Assembly: GCF_030063135.1 (NCBI RefSeq)
Contig: NZ_JASISO010000055.1
Location: 1 to 49,968, forward strand
Length of the DNA stretch: 49,968 nucleotides
Direction of reading: 5' to 3'
DNA from: Streptomyces sp. G-G2
Lineage (GTDB): Bacteria > Actinomycetota > Actinomycetes > Streptomycetales > Streptomycetaceae
Under the pieces are notes generated by a model. The model was given only the letters and a program-made list of their open reading frames with translations. It was not told the DNA's origin and did no database searches. The stretch's first letter is position 1. Each line of letters starts with the position of its first letter. Below, in pieces: positions 30,729 through 38,002 of this stretch. The position numbers and the translations under genes were made by a program.

Positions 30729-31764
30729 AGCGATCCTCGAAGTCACCGACCTGGTCAAGCACTACCCGCTGACCCGGGGCGTCCTCTTCAAGAAGCAGGT
30801 CGGCGCGGTCCAGGCGGTCGACGGGGTGTCCTTCTCGCTGACCCGGGGCGAGACCCTCGGCATCGTCGGCGAGTCCGGCTGCGGCAAGTCCACGGTCGCC
30901 AAGATGCTGGTCAACCTGGAACGCCCGACGGCGGGCGCGATCTCCTACAAGGGCGAGGACATCACCAAGCTGTCGGGGAAGGCCCTCAAGGCCGTCCGCC
31001 GCAACATCCAGATGGTGTTCCAGGACCCGTACACCTCGCTGAACCCGCGCATGACGGTCGGCGACATCATCGGTGAGCCGTACGAGATCCACCCCGAGGT
31101 GGCTCCCAAGGGCGACCGGCGCCGCAAGGTCCAGGAACTCCTGGACGTCGTGGGCCTGAACCCCGAGTACATCAACCGGTACCCGCACCAGTTCTCCGGC
31201 GGCCAGCGCCAGCGCATCGGCATCGCCCGCGGCCTCGCGCTGCGCCCGGAGATCATCGTGGCGGACGAGCCGGTGTCCGCGCTGGACGTCTCGGTGCAGG
31301 CCCAGGTGGTCAACCTGCTGGAGCGGCTGCAGGACGAGTTCGACCTGTCGTACGTGTTCATCGCGCACGACCTGTCGATCGTCCGCCACATCTCCGACCG
31401 GGTGGGCGTGATGTACCTCGGCCGGATGGCCGAGATCGGCACCGACATCCAGATCTACGACCACCCCACGCACCCGTACACCCAGGCCCTGCTGTCCGCC
31501 GTCCCGGTCCCGGACCCGGAGGCGCGCAAGCACCGCGAGCGGATCATCCTCTCCGGGGACGTGCCCTCCCCGGCCGACCCGCCCTCGGGCTGCCGCTTCC
31601 GCACCCGCTGCTGGAAGGCCGAGAACCGGTGCGCGCAGGAGGTGCCGCTGCTCGCGGTGCCGCTGGAATTCCGTACGAAGGAGGGCGAGGAGGAGAGCCA
31701 GGCGGCGCATCCGTCGGCCTGTCATTTCGCGGCGGAGAAACCACTCACGCGGCCCGCGGGGTGA
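30721..31764 (+). CDS. Oligopeptide ABC transporter ATP-binding protein (OppF type, second operon)
   Basis: A 347-residue ATPase. Motifs are GESGCGKST, signature FSGGQRQRI, Walker B IIVADEPVSALD and GCRFRTRCWKAENRC. The GTG at 30721 has AAGGAG upstream and overlaps the OppD stop by 8 bp. An in-frame GTG 30 bp earlier would lie deeper in the upstream gene without a ribosome-binding site. Bases 30956-31241 appear identical to part of the first operon's OppF gene. No clear terminator follows immediately; a strong hairpin lies at 32041-32072. Confidence 0.95.
   Translation: MPEAILEVTDLVKHYPLTRGVLFKKQVGAVQAVDGVSFSLTRGETLGIVGESGCGKSTVAKMLVNLERPTAGAISYKGEDITKLSGKALKAVRRNIQMVFQDPYTSLNPRMTVGDIIGEPYEIHPEVAPKGDRRRKVQELLDVVGLNPEYINRYPHQFSGGQRQRIGIARGLALRPEIIVADEPVSALDVSVQAQVVNLLERLQDEFDLSYVFIAHDLSIVRHISDRVGVMYLGRMAEIGTDIQIYDHPTHPYTQALLSAVPVPDPEARKHRERIILSGDVPSPADPPSGCRFRTRCWKAENRCAQEVPLLAVPLEFRTKEGEEESQAAHPSACHFAAEKPLTRPAG
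30956..31241 (+). repeat. 286-bp tract identical to 24067-24352 (copy 2)
   Basis: This is the second copy of the tract, bounded by G at 30955 and G at 31242 where the first copy has C. Both copies lie in frame at the same codons of paralogous genes. That fits gene conversion better than duplication by insertion. Confidence 0.9.
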
Positions 31765-32040
31765 ATGGGCATTCGGCGCGGACACGCCGTCGCGTGGAAT
31801 TCATCCCGATGTTTCCCCGTGTTCGCACTGGTCAGAGACGTGCTCATACGGATGAGTGTTCGGACTGCCGGAAGAATCGATTCCCCTTTGGGGATCGGGG
31901 CGATTGTGACCTATGCGCAATTCATCCGATCTCCCGTCCGCCATGCAACTGGCTTAACATTCAGGCAACTTGACCGTCTCGGCGACGAGATCCGGGCGGG
32001 GGAACCTGTTCGCCGTACGGCGTCGTGCGGGTGCCGTCAG

Positions 32041-32072
32041 CGGGCCGACCGGGCGTGTGCCCGGTCGGCCCG
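32041..32072. terminator. Perfect 14-bp hairpin in the 479-bp gap after the second operon
   Basis: CGGGCCGACCGGGC (32041-32054) and GCCCGGTCGGCCCG (32059-32072) form a perfect 14-bp stem with a GTGT loop and no U tract. The gap 31765-32243 has no convincing gene; its left half is AT-richer than usual (31780-31970). The hairpin lies 277 bp past the operon, so it may end a long 3' UTR or a small RNA. TACGGAT...ATCCGTA (about 32151-32171) around TATGAT may be part of the next gene's promoter. Confidence 0.7.
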
Positions 32073-32243
32073 GCTCACGAGGGCGCCCGTGCTCCCCCGT
32101 GTGCGCGGCGTGCGCCCCTTGTGCTGCTGGTTCTCGATCGATGCGCTGGTACGGATAGTTATGATCCGTAGCGCACGGTGGGTATGACTCCCGCCGAGCA
32201 CGCGAATCGATTCGATGTCCGCTCGACATGGAGGTGAACCGCC

Positions 32244-32438
32244 GTGGCACTCTCGATCTCGGCCGTGGTGCTACTGGGGATCGTCGTCTTCCTGCTGGTC
32301 CGGAAGTCGGGTCTGAAGGCGGGGCACGCGGTGGTCTGCGTCCTGCTGGGCTTCTACCTGTCCAGCTCTTCGATCGCTCCCACCCTCAGTCAGCTCACCA
32401 CCAACGTGGCGGGCATGATCGGTGGCCTCAAGTTGTAG
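32244..32438 (+). CDS. Small membrane protein upstream of mshB
   Basis: A 64-residue protein. Residues 1-20 (MALSISAVVLLGIVVFLLVR) form one membrane helix and residues about 28-45 (AVVCVLLGFYLSSSSIA) a second, ending TLSQLTTNVAGMIGGLKL. GGAGG precedes the GTG start at a good distance. It is 21 bp upstream of mshB, which seems to have its own promoter. I recall similar proteins in this position in other streptomycetes; function unknown. Confidence 0.82.
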   Translation: MALSISAVVLLGIVVFLLVRKSGLKAGHAVVCVLLGFYLSSSSIAPTLSQLTTNVAGMIGGLKL

Positions 32439-32447
32439 GGCGCCTCG

Positions 32448-32453
32448 TAGGGT
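32448..32453 (+). promoter_or_regulatory. -10 element of a probable leaderless mshB transcript
   Basis: TAGGGT ends 6 nt before the mshB ATG and the intervening GACCCC is not a Shine-Dalgarno sequence. This is the usual leaderless arrangement. Confidence 0.5.
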
Positions 32454-32459
32454 GACCCC

Positions 32460-33407
32460 ATGAACGGTCTTCCCGCCCGTCGTCTGCTGTTCGTGCACGC
32501 GCACCCCGACGACGAGTCGATCAACAATGGCGTCACCATGGCCAAGTACGCGGCCGAGGGCGCCCACGTCGCGCTGGTGACCTGCACGCTGGGCGAGGAG
32601 GGCGAGGTCATCCCGGCCGCCCTCGCCCACCTGGCGGCCGACCGGGACGACGCCCTCGGCGCGTACCGGATCGGCGAGCTGGCCGCCGCCATGGGCGAGC
32701 TGGGCGTCACCGACCACGGATTCCTGGGCGGCCCCGGCCGGTTCCGGGACTCCGGGATGATGGGCGCCGAACAGAACGCCCGCCCCGGCTCCTTCTGGTC
32801 CGCCGACCTCGACGAGGCCGCCGGGTACCTCGTCGAGGTGATCCGCCGGGTCCGTCCCCAGGTGCTCGTCACCTACGACCCCGACGGCGGCTACGGGCAC
32901 CCCGACCACATCCAGGCCCACCGGGTCGCCTCCCGCGCCGCCGGGCTGGCCGCGGACCCCGGCTTCGGCGCGGATCTCGGGGCGCCCCACGCGATCGAGA
33001 AGGTGTACTGGAACCGGGTCCCGCGCTCGGTCGTCGAGGAGGGCTTCGCCCGGCTGCGCGCCGAGGGCGGCAAGGGACCCTTCCCCGGCCTCGCCCAGCC
33101 CGACGACGTACCGGGCGTGGTCGCCGACGAGCGGATCACCGCCGAGATCGGCGCGCTGGACGGAGAGCCCTACGCGGCGGCCAAGGCCGCCGCGATGCGC
33201 GCCCACGCCACCCAGATCGCCGTGGACGGCCCCTTCTTCGCGCTCTCCAACGACCTGGCGCAGCCCCTGTTCGCCCGGGAGTACTACGAGTTGGTGTCCG
33301 GCCGCTCCGGAGCCCCGGCGGGGCAGCGCGAACGGGACCTCTTCGCGGGCGTCTCCGGCGGCACCGGCGCATCCGGCCGCTCCGGCGGAACGGGGGCGGG
33401 CGCGTGA
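32460..33407 (+). CDS. mshB: MshB: GlcNAc-Ins deacetylase (mycothiol biosynthesis)
   Basis: A 315-residue zinc hydrolase of the PIG-L/LmbE family. It removes the acetyl group from 1D-myo-inositol 2-acetamido-2-deoxy-alpha-D-glucopyranoside, the second dedicated enzyme step of mycothiol synthesis. The zinc motif is HAHPDDESINNG near residue 13 (His, Asp, with catalytic Asp), and the third ligand lies in YGHPDHIQAHR. Length and the family-specific segments (LGVTDHGFLGG, EKVYWNRVPRS) separate it from Mca, which acts on mycothiol conjugates. The final residues are a Gly/Ala/Ser tail. The stop overlaps the next gene by 4 bp (GTGA). Recalled synteny with SCO5126 agrees. Confidence 0.92.
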   Translation: MNGLPARRLLFVHAHPDDESINNGVTMAKYAAEGAHVALVTCTLGEEGEVIPAALAHLAADRDDALGAYRIGELAAAMGELGVTDHGFLGGPGRFRDSGMMGAEQNARPGSFWSADLDEAAGYLVEVIRRVRPQVLVTYDPDGGYGHPDHIQAHRVASRAAGLAADPGFGADLGAPHAIEKVYWNRVPRSVVEEGFARLRAEGGKGPFPGLAQPDDVPGVVADERITAEIGALDGEPYAAAKAAAMRAHATQIAVDGPFFALSNDLAQPLFAREYYELVSGRSGAPAGQRERDLFAGVSGGTGASGRSGGTGAGA

Positions 33408-33787
33408 GCGGCACCCTGAACCCGGCCCGGATCGCCGCCCTGCTGGGCCTGCTGGTCCTCGGCGCGCTGACCGCAGTGGCGGGCTGGCTCGTGGTCGACC
33501 TCTGGTTCCCCGGCGGCCTCGTCCTGGCGCTGCTGGCCCTGCTGGGGCTCTTCCTGGCGGGCCGTCTGGTCATCGGCACCGGACTCGGCGTGGGCGCGCC
33601 CGTCCTCGGGTGGTTCCTCATCTACGTGGTGCTCGGGGTCCCGCGCGCCGAAGGGGACTTCCTGCTCACTTCGTCGGGAACCGGGATGTATGCCTACCTC
33701 CTCGGCGGCACCGTCCTCGCTGTGATCTGCGCCACCCTGCGCGGGCCCGTCGGGCGGCCGGTTTCGGCCGGGAGGCCCGGTAGGTGA
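33404..33787 (+). CDS. Four-helix membrane protein coupled to mshB (DUF6113-like)
   Basis: A 127-residue hydrophobic protein with four predicted helices: AALLGLLVLGALTAVAGWLV, LVLALLALLGLFLAGRLV, APVLGWFLIYVVLGV and GMYAYLLGGTVLAVICATL. It starts within the last codons of mshB (GTGA overlap), so the two are translationally coupled. The family name is from memory. Function is unknown; coupling hints at a link to mycothiol metabolism or merely shared expression. Confidence 0.82.
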   Translation: MSGTLNPARIAALLGLLVLGALTAVAGWLVVDLWFPGGLVLALLALLGLFLAGRLVIGTGLGVGAPVLGWFLIYVVLGVPRAEGDFLLTSSGTGMYAYLLGGTVLAVICATLRGPVGRPVSAGRPGR

Positions 33788-33994
33788 CGTGCCGTTGGGC
33801 GCTACGCCGGGACGCGCGCCGGGGGTTGTGAAAACGCCCGGCACGCCCCCTTTGCCCCATGCGCCGGACCCTCCGGAGAACCCGGTTGCCCCAGGTGGTC
33901 AGTTGCGCCCCGGCGGCGGCCAGTATGGTGGACGGGCCGCCGAGCTGCCCGCGCACGGTATGACGGGCGGCGGAGCCAACCGGGAGAACCTGCC

Positions 33995-36160
33995 TTGAGT
34001 CGTGAAACTGACAGTTCGTCCTCCGGGCCCCAGGGCCGCGGTGGAGCCGCCTACCCGTCGGGTACGCCGCCGTACGGAACCGGCCAGTATCCGTCTACGG
34101 ACACCGCGGGGAACGCCCCGGAGGAGAAGCCTGTGAGCCCGAAGCCGTCCACGCCCGCCGCGGACTCCGATGGACCCAAGACCGAGACGACGCTGACGAC
34201 CCGGATCCGGATCAACATCCCGGGTTCGCGGCCGATCCCGCCGGTGGTCGTCCGCAAGCCGGTCGGCCCCGCCGGGGAGCAGGGCGCGGCCGAGCCGCCG
34301 ACGCCCGAGCCGTCGCGGCCCGCCGACGGCGCCGGCGCGCCGTACGGGCGTTCCGGCGCGGCCCCGGCCCCGGGCCGCCAGCAGCAGCCGCCGCCCGCTC
34401 CGGGTTCCGGCGCGCCGGAACCCGGAGCGGGGCCCCCGAGCAACTGGTTCGCCCCGCGCAAGGCCGGCCCCGGGGACGCCCCGGAGCCCGGCATGGGCCC
34501 GGCCACCGGACGCCCCGCCCAGGGCCCCGGCCAGGCGCAGGGCCCCCGCCAGGGTCAGGGCCCCGGCCAAGGGCCCGGCCAGGGTCAGGGCTTCGGCCAG
34601 GGGCCCGGCGCCGGTCAGGGTCAGGGCCCCGGCCCCGGTCAGGGCCCCGGTCAGGGCCGCCCCGGGCTGCCCGCGCGGCCCGGACCGGTCGCCCGTACGA
34701 GCGGCCCCGGCGGCCCCGGCGCGGGCTTCCCGCCCGGCGCCCCCGCCCGGCCCGGTCCGGCCGGCCCGCCCTCCAACGGCTCCGGCTTCGGCGCGGGGCG
34801 CCCGGCGGGTCCGCCCGCCCCGCCCGCCCCGTACGGCGCCGGCCCTGACTTCGGGGGCCCGTACCAGGGCGGCGCCCCGGCCCCCGCGCCCGGCTACGGC
34901 GCCGGTAGCGCCGTGCCCCCCGCGGGCCCGACCACCGGCCCCGCGCACGGGACGGTGCCCGTGGGCGGCCCCCCGCTGCTCGACGACGACACGGCCAACT
35001 TCGCGGCCGCCCAGTGGCCCGGCCCCCAGATGAACGGTTCCGGTGGCGCGCCCACCAGCGCCCTCCCGGTGATCGACCCGATGCGCGCGCCCGGGTTCGC
35101 CGCGCCGCCGCCCCCCGGGCCCGTGCCCGCGCCCGCCGCGCCCCAGGGCAAGAAGGGCAAGCCCGGCAAGCAGTCCAAGGCCGCGGCCCAGGGCGCCAAG
35201 CCCGCCAAGAAGGCGAAGAAGGGCCGCTCCAAGGTGGCCCTGCTCGGCGGCGGGCTCTTCACCCTGGCCGTCATCGCCTACGGCGCCGGACTCCTGCTCA
35301 ACCACTCCGACGTGCCCAAGGGCACCACCGTCTTCGGCCTGGACATCGGCGGCAGCCGCGACGAGGCGGTCACCAAGGTCCAGAGCACCTTCGGGCCCCG
35401 CGCCACCGCCCCGATCAAGCTCACCGTCGGCGGCAAGCAGGTCGAGCTGAAGCCCGAGAAGGCCGGGCTGACCCTCGACGCCCAGACCACCGTGCGCAAC
35501 GCCGCGGGCAGCGACTACAACCCGGTAACCGTCATCGGCTCGCTGCTCGGGCAGCAGCGCGTGGCCGAGCCGATCCTGCCGACCGACGACGAGAAGCTCC
35601 AGGTCGCGCTGGAGGAACTCGCGGGCACCGCAGGGTCCTCCGCCGAGGGCACGATCAAGTTCGAGCCGAACAAGGCCGTCGCGGTACCCGGCAAGGCGGG
35701 CACCACCCTGGACGTGGACGCCTCGGCGGCCAAGGTCAAGGAGGCCTTCCGTACGCAGGTGGGCACCGGCGCGGCCGCGCCCGTGGAGCTGCCGACCGCC
35801 AGCCGGGCGCCCGTCGTCGACCAGGTCGAACTCAACCGGGCGATGAAGGAGTTCGCCGAACCGGCGATGTCCGGGAACGTCACGGTCAAGGCGGGCGACA
35901 AGTCCATCGACTTCGGCCCGGCCAAGTCCCTGCCCAAGATCCTGAGCATGCAGGCCGTCAGCGGCAAGCTGGTCGAGAAGTACGACCTCGAAGCGCTCAA
36001 GGAGCTGTACGGGAACCGGTTCGACGGGGTCCTGATCACCCGAGGCACCGGCGCCAAGACCGCCGTCACCCCGCAGGACGTCGCGGGAGCCCTCGGCAAG
36101 GCGCTGCGCGGCAAGACCGCGGCCGAGCGGACCGTCACGATCGACACCAACCCCAGCTGA
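33995..36160 (+). CDS. Membrane-anchored VanW/YoaR-like putative peptidoglycan-binding protein
   Basis: A 721-residue protein. Residues 1-400 are disordered and rich in Pro, Gly, Ala and Gln, with a Gln/Gly/Pro repeat at about 168-228 (units such as GQGPGQGPGQGQGFGQ). A Lys-rich stretch and one transmembrane helix (VALLGGGLFTLAVIAYGAGL, about 415-434) follow. The remaining 285 residues are extracellular and contain two PG_binding_4/YoaR-type repeats (GTTVFGLDIGGSRDEAVTKV and later EGTIKFEPNKAVAVPGKAGT). The TTG start has GGGAG upstream. The cytoplasmic arm may act as a flexible tether or interaction hub. VanW-type catalysis is not evident. A terminator follows at 36187. Confidence 0.85.
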   Translation: MSRETDSSSSGPQGRGGAAYPSGTPPYGTGQYPSTDTAGNAPEEKPVSPKPSTPAADSDGPKTETTLTTRIRINIPGSRPIPPVVVRKPVGPAGEQGAAEPPTPEPSRPADGAGAPYGRSGAAPAPGRQQQPPPAPGSGAPEPGAGPPSNWFAPRKAGPGDAPEPGMGPATGRPAQGPGQAQGPRQGQGPGQGPGQGQGFGQGPGAGQGQGPGPGQGPGQGRPGLPARPGPVARTSGPGGPGAGFPPGAPARPGPAGPPSNGSGFGAGRPAGPPAPPAPYGAGPDFGGPYQGGAPAPAPGYGAGSAVPPAGPTTGPAHGTVPVGGPPLLDDDTANFAAAQWPGPQMNGSGGAPTSALPVIDPMRAPGFAAPPPPGPVPAPAAPQGKKGKPGKQSKAAAQGAKPAKKAKKGRSKVALLGGGLFTLAVIAYGAGLLLNHSDVPKGTTVFGLDIGGSRDEAVTKVQSTFGPRATAPIKLTVGGKQVELKPEKAGLTLDAQTTVRNAAGSDYNPVTVIGSLLGQQRVAEPILPTDDEKLQVALEELAGTAGSSAEGTIKFEPNKAVAVPGKAGTTLDVDASAAKVKEAFRTQVGTGAAAPVELPTASRAPVVDQVELNRAMKEFAEPAMSGNVTVKAGDKSIDFGPAKSLPKILSMQAVSGKLVEKYDLEALKELYGNRFDGVLITRGTGAKTAVTPQDVAGALGKALRGKTAAERTVTIDTNPS

Positions 36161-36186
36161 CCGGCCCTCCCGACAGCGAAACAGCG

Positions 36187-36228
36187 GGCCCCAGCCCCTG
36201 TCCGGATGCTCCGGGCAGGGGCTGGGCC
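36187..36228 (+). terminator. Terminator after the VanW/YoaR-like gene
   Basis: GGCCCCAGCCCCTG (36187-36200) pairs with CAGGGGCTGGGCC (36216-36228) with one bulged C; the loop contains a further CCGG/CCGG pairing. It starts 26 bp past the stop. Confidence 0.85.
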
Positions 36229-36245
36229 ATGGCCGCGTCAAGCAG

Positions 36246-36273
36246 TGTCATGCCCGGCGCATGACATCTGTCA
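36246..36273. promoter_or_regulatory. Nested palindromes upstream of the ABC/two-component operon
   Basis: TGTCATGC-CCGGC-GCATGACA (36246-36266) is a perfect 8-bp inverted repeat. Its right arm overlaps TGACA-TC-TGTCA (36262-36273), a second perfect inverted repeat sharing the TGTCA/TGACA half-site. The set lies 61-88 bp before the ATG at 36334. Such TGTCA half-sites are good candidates for binding by the dimeric response regulator encoded in the same operon. Confidence 0.55.
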
Positions 36274-36333
36274 GCTCGCACCCACGACACGGGACACTGC
36301 CGGGGAGACCCCCGCCCGGGACATCCTCGGTGC

Positions 36334-37263
36334 ATGACGACGACCACCACGAAGAGCACCGGCACCGCCGCGGTGCGCTTCGACAACGTGACCAAGAGCT
36401 ACGGCGCCGTCCGCGCGGTCGACGGGATCTCCCTGGAACTGCACCCGGGCGAGACCGTCGCGCTGCTGGGCCCGAACGGGGCCGGAAAGTCCTCCACGCT
36501 CGATCTCCTCCTGGGCCTGCGCCCCGCGGACACCGGCTCCGTGACGGTCTTCGGCGGCGCCCCGCAGCAGGCCATCGCCGCCGGCCGGGTCGGCGCGATG
36601 CTCCAGAGCGGCGGTCTGATGGAGGAGGTCACCGTCCGCGAGCTGGTCACCCTCGGCTGCGCGCTGCACCCCCGGGCCTACCCGGTGGACGAGGTGCTCA
36701 CCCGGGCCGGGGTCGCCTCCATCGCCGACCGCAAGGTCAACAAGCTCTCCGGCGGCCAGGAGCAGCGGGTCCGCTTCGCCCTCGCCACGGCCGGGGCCAA
36801 CGACCTGATCGTCCTCGACGAGCCCACCACCGGCATGGACGTCACCGCCCGCCAGTCGTTCTGGGCCACCATGCGCGAACAGGCCGACCAGGGACGTACG
36901 GTCCTGTTCGCCACCCATTACCTGGAGGAGGCCGACGCGATCGCCGACCGCGTCATCGTCCTCCACCGGGGCCGGGTCCTCGCCGACGGCTCCGCCGCCG
37001 AGATCAAGGCCAAGGCCGGCGCCCGCAAGGTGTCCTTCGACCTCACCGAGCCCTTCGACGAGGCACGGCTGCACGAGTTGCCGTTCCTGACCCGGCTCGA
37101 CGTCCACGGCTCCACCGTCAAGCTCCAGTCCCGCGACGCCGACGCCACCGTCCACGCCGTCTACGGCCTGGGCCTCTACCCGCGCAACCTCGAAGTCGCC
37201 GGGCTCGGCCTGGAGCAGGCATTCATCGCCCTCACCGAGGCCGAGGAGGCCGCCGCATCATGA
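36334..37263 (+). CDS. ABC transporter ATP-binding protein (DrrA/YhaQ-like exporter)
   Basis: A 309-residue ATPase. Motifs are Walker A LLGPNGAGKSS, signature LSGGQEQRVRFALA, Walker B LIVLDEPTTGMD and H loop ATHYLEEAD. The C-terminal 80 residues are the accessory domain of multidrug or antibiotic exporters of the DrrA type. Its stop overlaps the permease ATG by 4 bp. With the following three genes it forms an ABC-2 exporter plus two-component operon, a common arrangement for sensing and removing cell-envelope-active compounds or lipids. The substrate is unknown. Confidence 0.93.
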   Translation: MTTTTTKSTGTAAVRFDNVTKSYGAVRAVDGISLELHPGETVALLGPNGAGKSSTLDLLLGLRPADTGSVTVFGGAPQQAIAAGRVGAMLQSGGLMEEVTVRELVTLGCALHPRAYPVDEVLTRAGVASIADRKVNKLSGGQEQRVRFALATAGANDLIVLDEPTTGMDVTARQSFWATMREQADQGRTVLFATHYLEEADAIADRVIVLHRGRVLADGSAAEIKAKAGARKVSFDLTEPFDEARLHELPFLTRLDVHGSTVKLQSRDADATVHAVYGLGLYPRNLEVAGLGLEQAFIALTEAEEAAAS

Positions 37264-38000
37264 ACACGCTCGTCAAACTCGAAATCACCCGCGCCCTGCG
37301 CAACAAGAAGTACCTGTTCTTCACCGTCATCTACCCGGCCGCGCTCTTCCTGATGATCGGCGGCACACAGAGCGGCACCACGAAGGTCTTCGGCACCGAC
37401 CTGACGATGCCCGCCTTCTACATGGTCGCCATGGCCTCCTTCGGCGCGCTGACCGCCGTCCTCGTGGGCCAGAGCGAGCAGATCGCCAAGGAGCGCGAGA
37501 AGGGCTGGGTCCGCCAGCTCCGGCTGACCGCCCTGCCGGGCCACGGATACGTCCTCGGCAAGATCGCCAGCGCCGCGATCCTCTCGCTGCCCTCGATCGT
37601 GGTCGTCTTCCTGGTCGCCGCGATCCTCAAGGGCGTACGGTTCGACGCCTGGCAGTGGGCCGCCCTCACCGGCTCCATCTGGGCGGGCAGCCTGGTCTTC
37701 GCCGCCCTCGGCGTGGCCATCGGCTACCTGGTCAGCGGGGACACCGCCCGACCCGTCGTGATGATCATCTACTTCGCCCTGTCGATCCTCGGCGGCCTGT
37801 GGATGCCCACGACGGTCTACCCCCAGTGGCTCCAGGACATCACCCAGTGGCTGCCCACCCACGCCTACGCCGGACTCGGCCAGGCCATCGAACTGGGCGG
37901 CGCACCGCACGCCAAGGACGTCGCCATCCTCGCCGTGTACTTCGTACTCTTCGCGGGAGGCGCCGCCTGGCTCTACCGCAAGGACACACTGAAGGCGTGA
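37260..38000 (+). CDS. ABC-2 type permease
   Basis: A 246-residue membrane protein with six predicted helices and the ABC-2 pattern: MNTLVKLEITRALRNKKYLF at the start, KEREKGWVRQLRLTALPG before the second helix pair, and GLWMPTTVYPQWLQDITQWL in the ABC-2 signature region. It starts in the ATPase stop codon (ATGA), showing strict coupling. It forms the channel with the ATPase encoded upstream. The next gene begins 2 bp after its stop. Confidence 0.93.
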   Translation: MNTLVKLEITRALRNKKYLFFTVIYPAALFLMIGGTQSGTTKVFGTDLTMPAFYMVAMASFGALTAVLVGQSEQIAKEREKGWVRQLRLTALPGHGYVLGKIASAAILSLPSIVVVFLVAAILKGVRFDAWQWAALTGSIWAGSLVFAALGVAIGYLVSGDTARPVVMIIYFALSILGGLWMPTTVYPQWLQDITQWLPTHAYAGLGQAIELGGAPHAKDVAILAVYFVLFAGGAAWLYRKDTLKA

Positions 38001-38002
38001 AC

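Noticed and set aside
31765..32187. Possible coding frames in the gap after the second oligopeptide operon, including one with several Cys that recalls a WhiB-like protein
   Set aside because: No ribosome-binding site, no WhiB signature spacing or GVWGG turn, and poor third-position GC bias.
37997..37999. GTG overlapping the ABC-2 permease stop as the histidine-kinase start
   Set aside because: The only ribosome-binding-like sequence (GAAGG, 37991-37995) is 1 nt before it; the GTG at 38003 has proper spacing. Not fully excluded.
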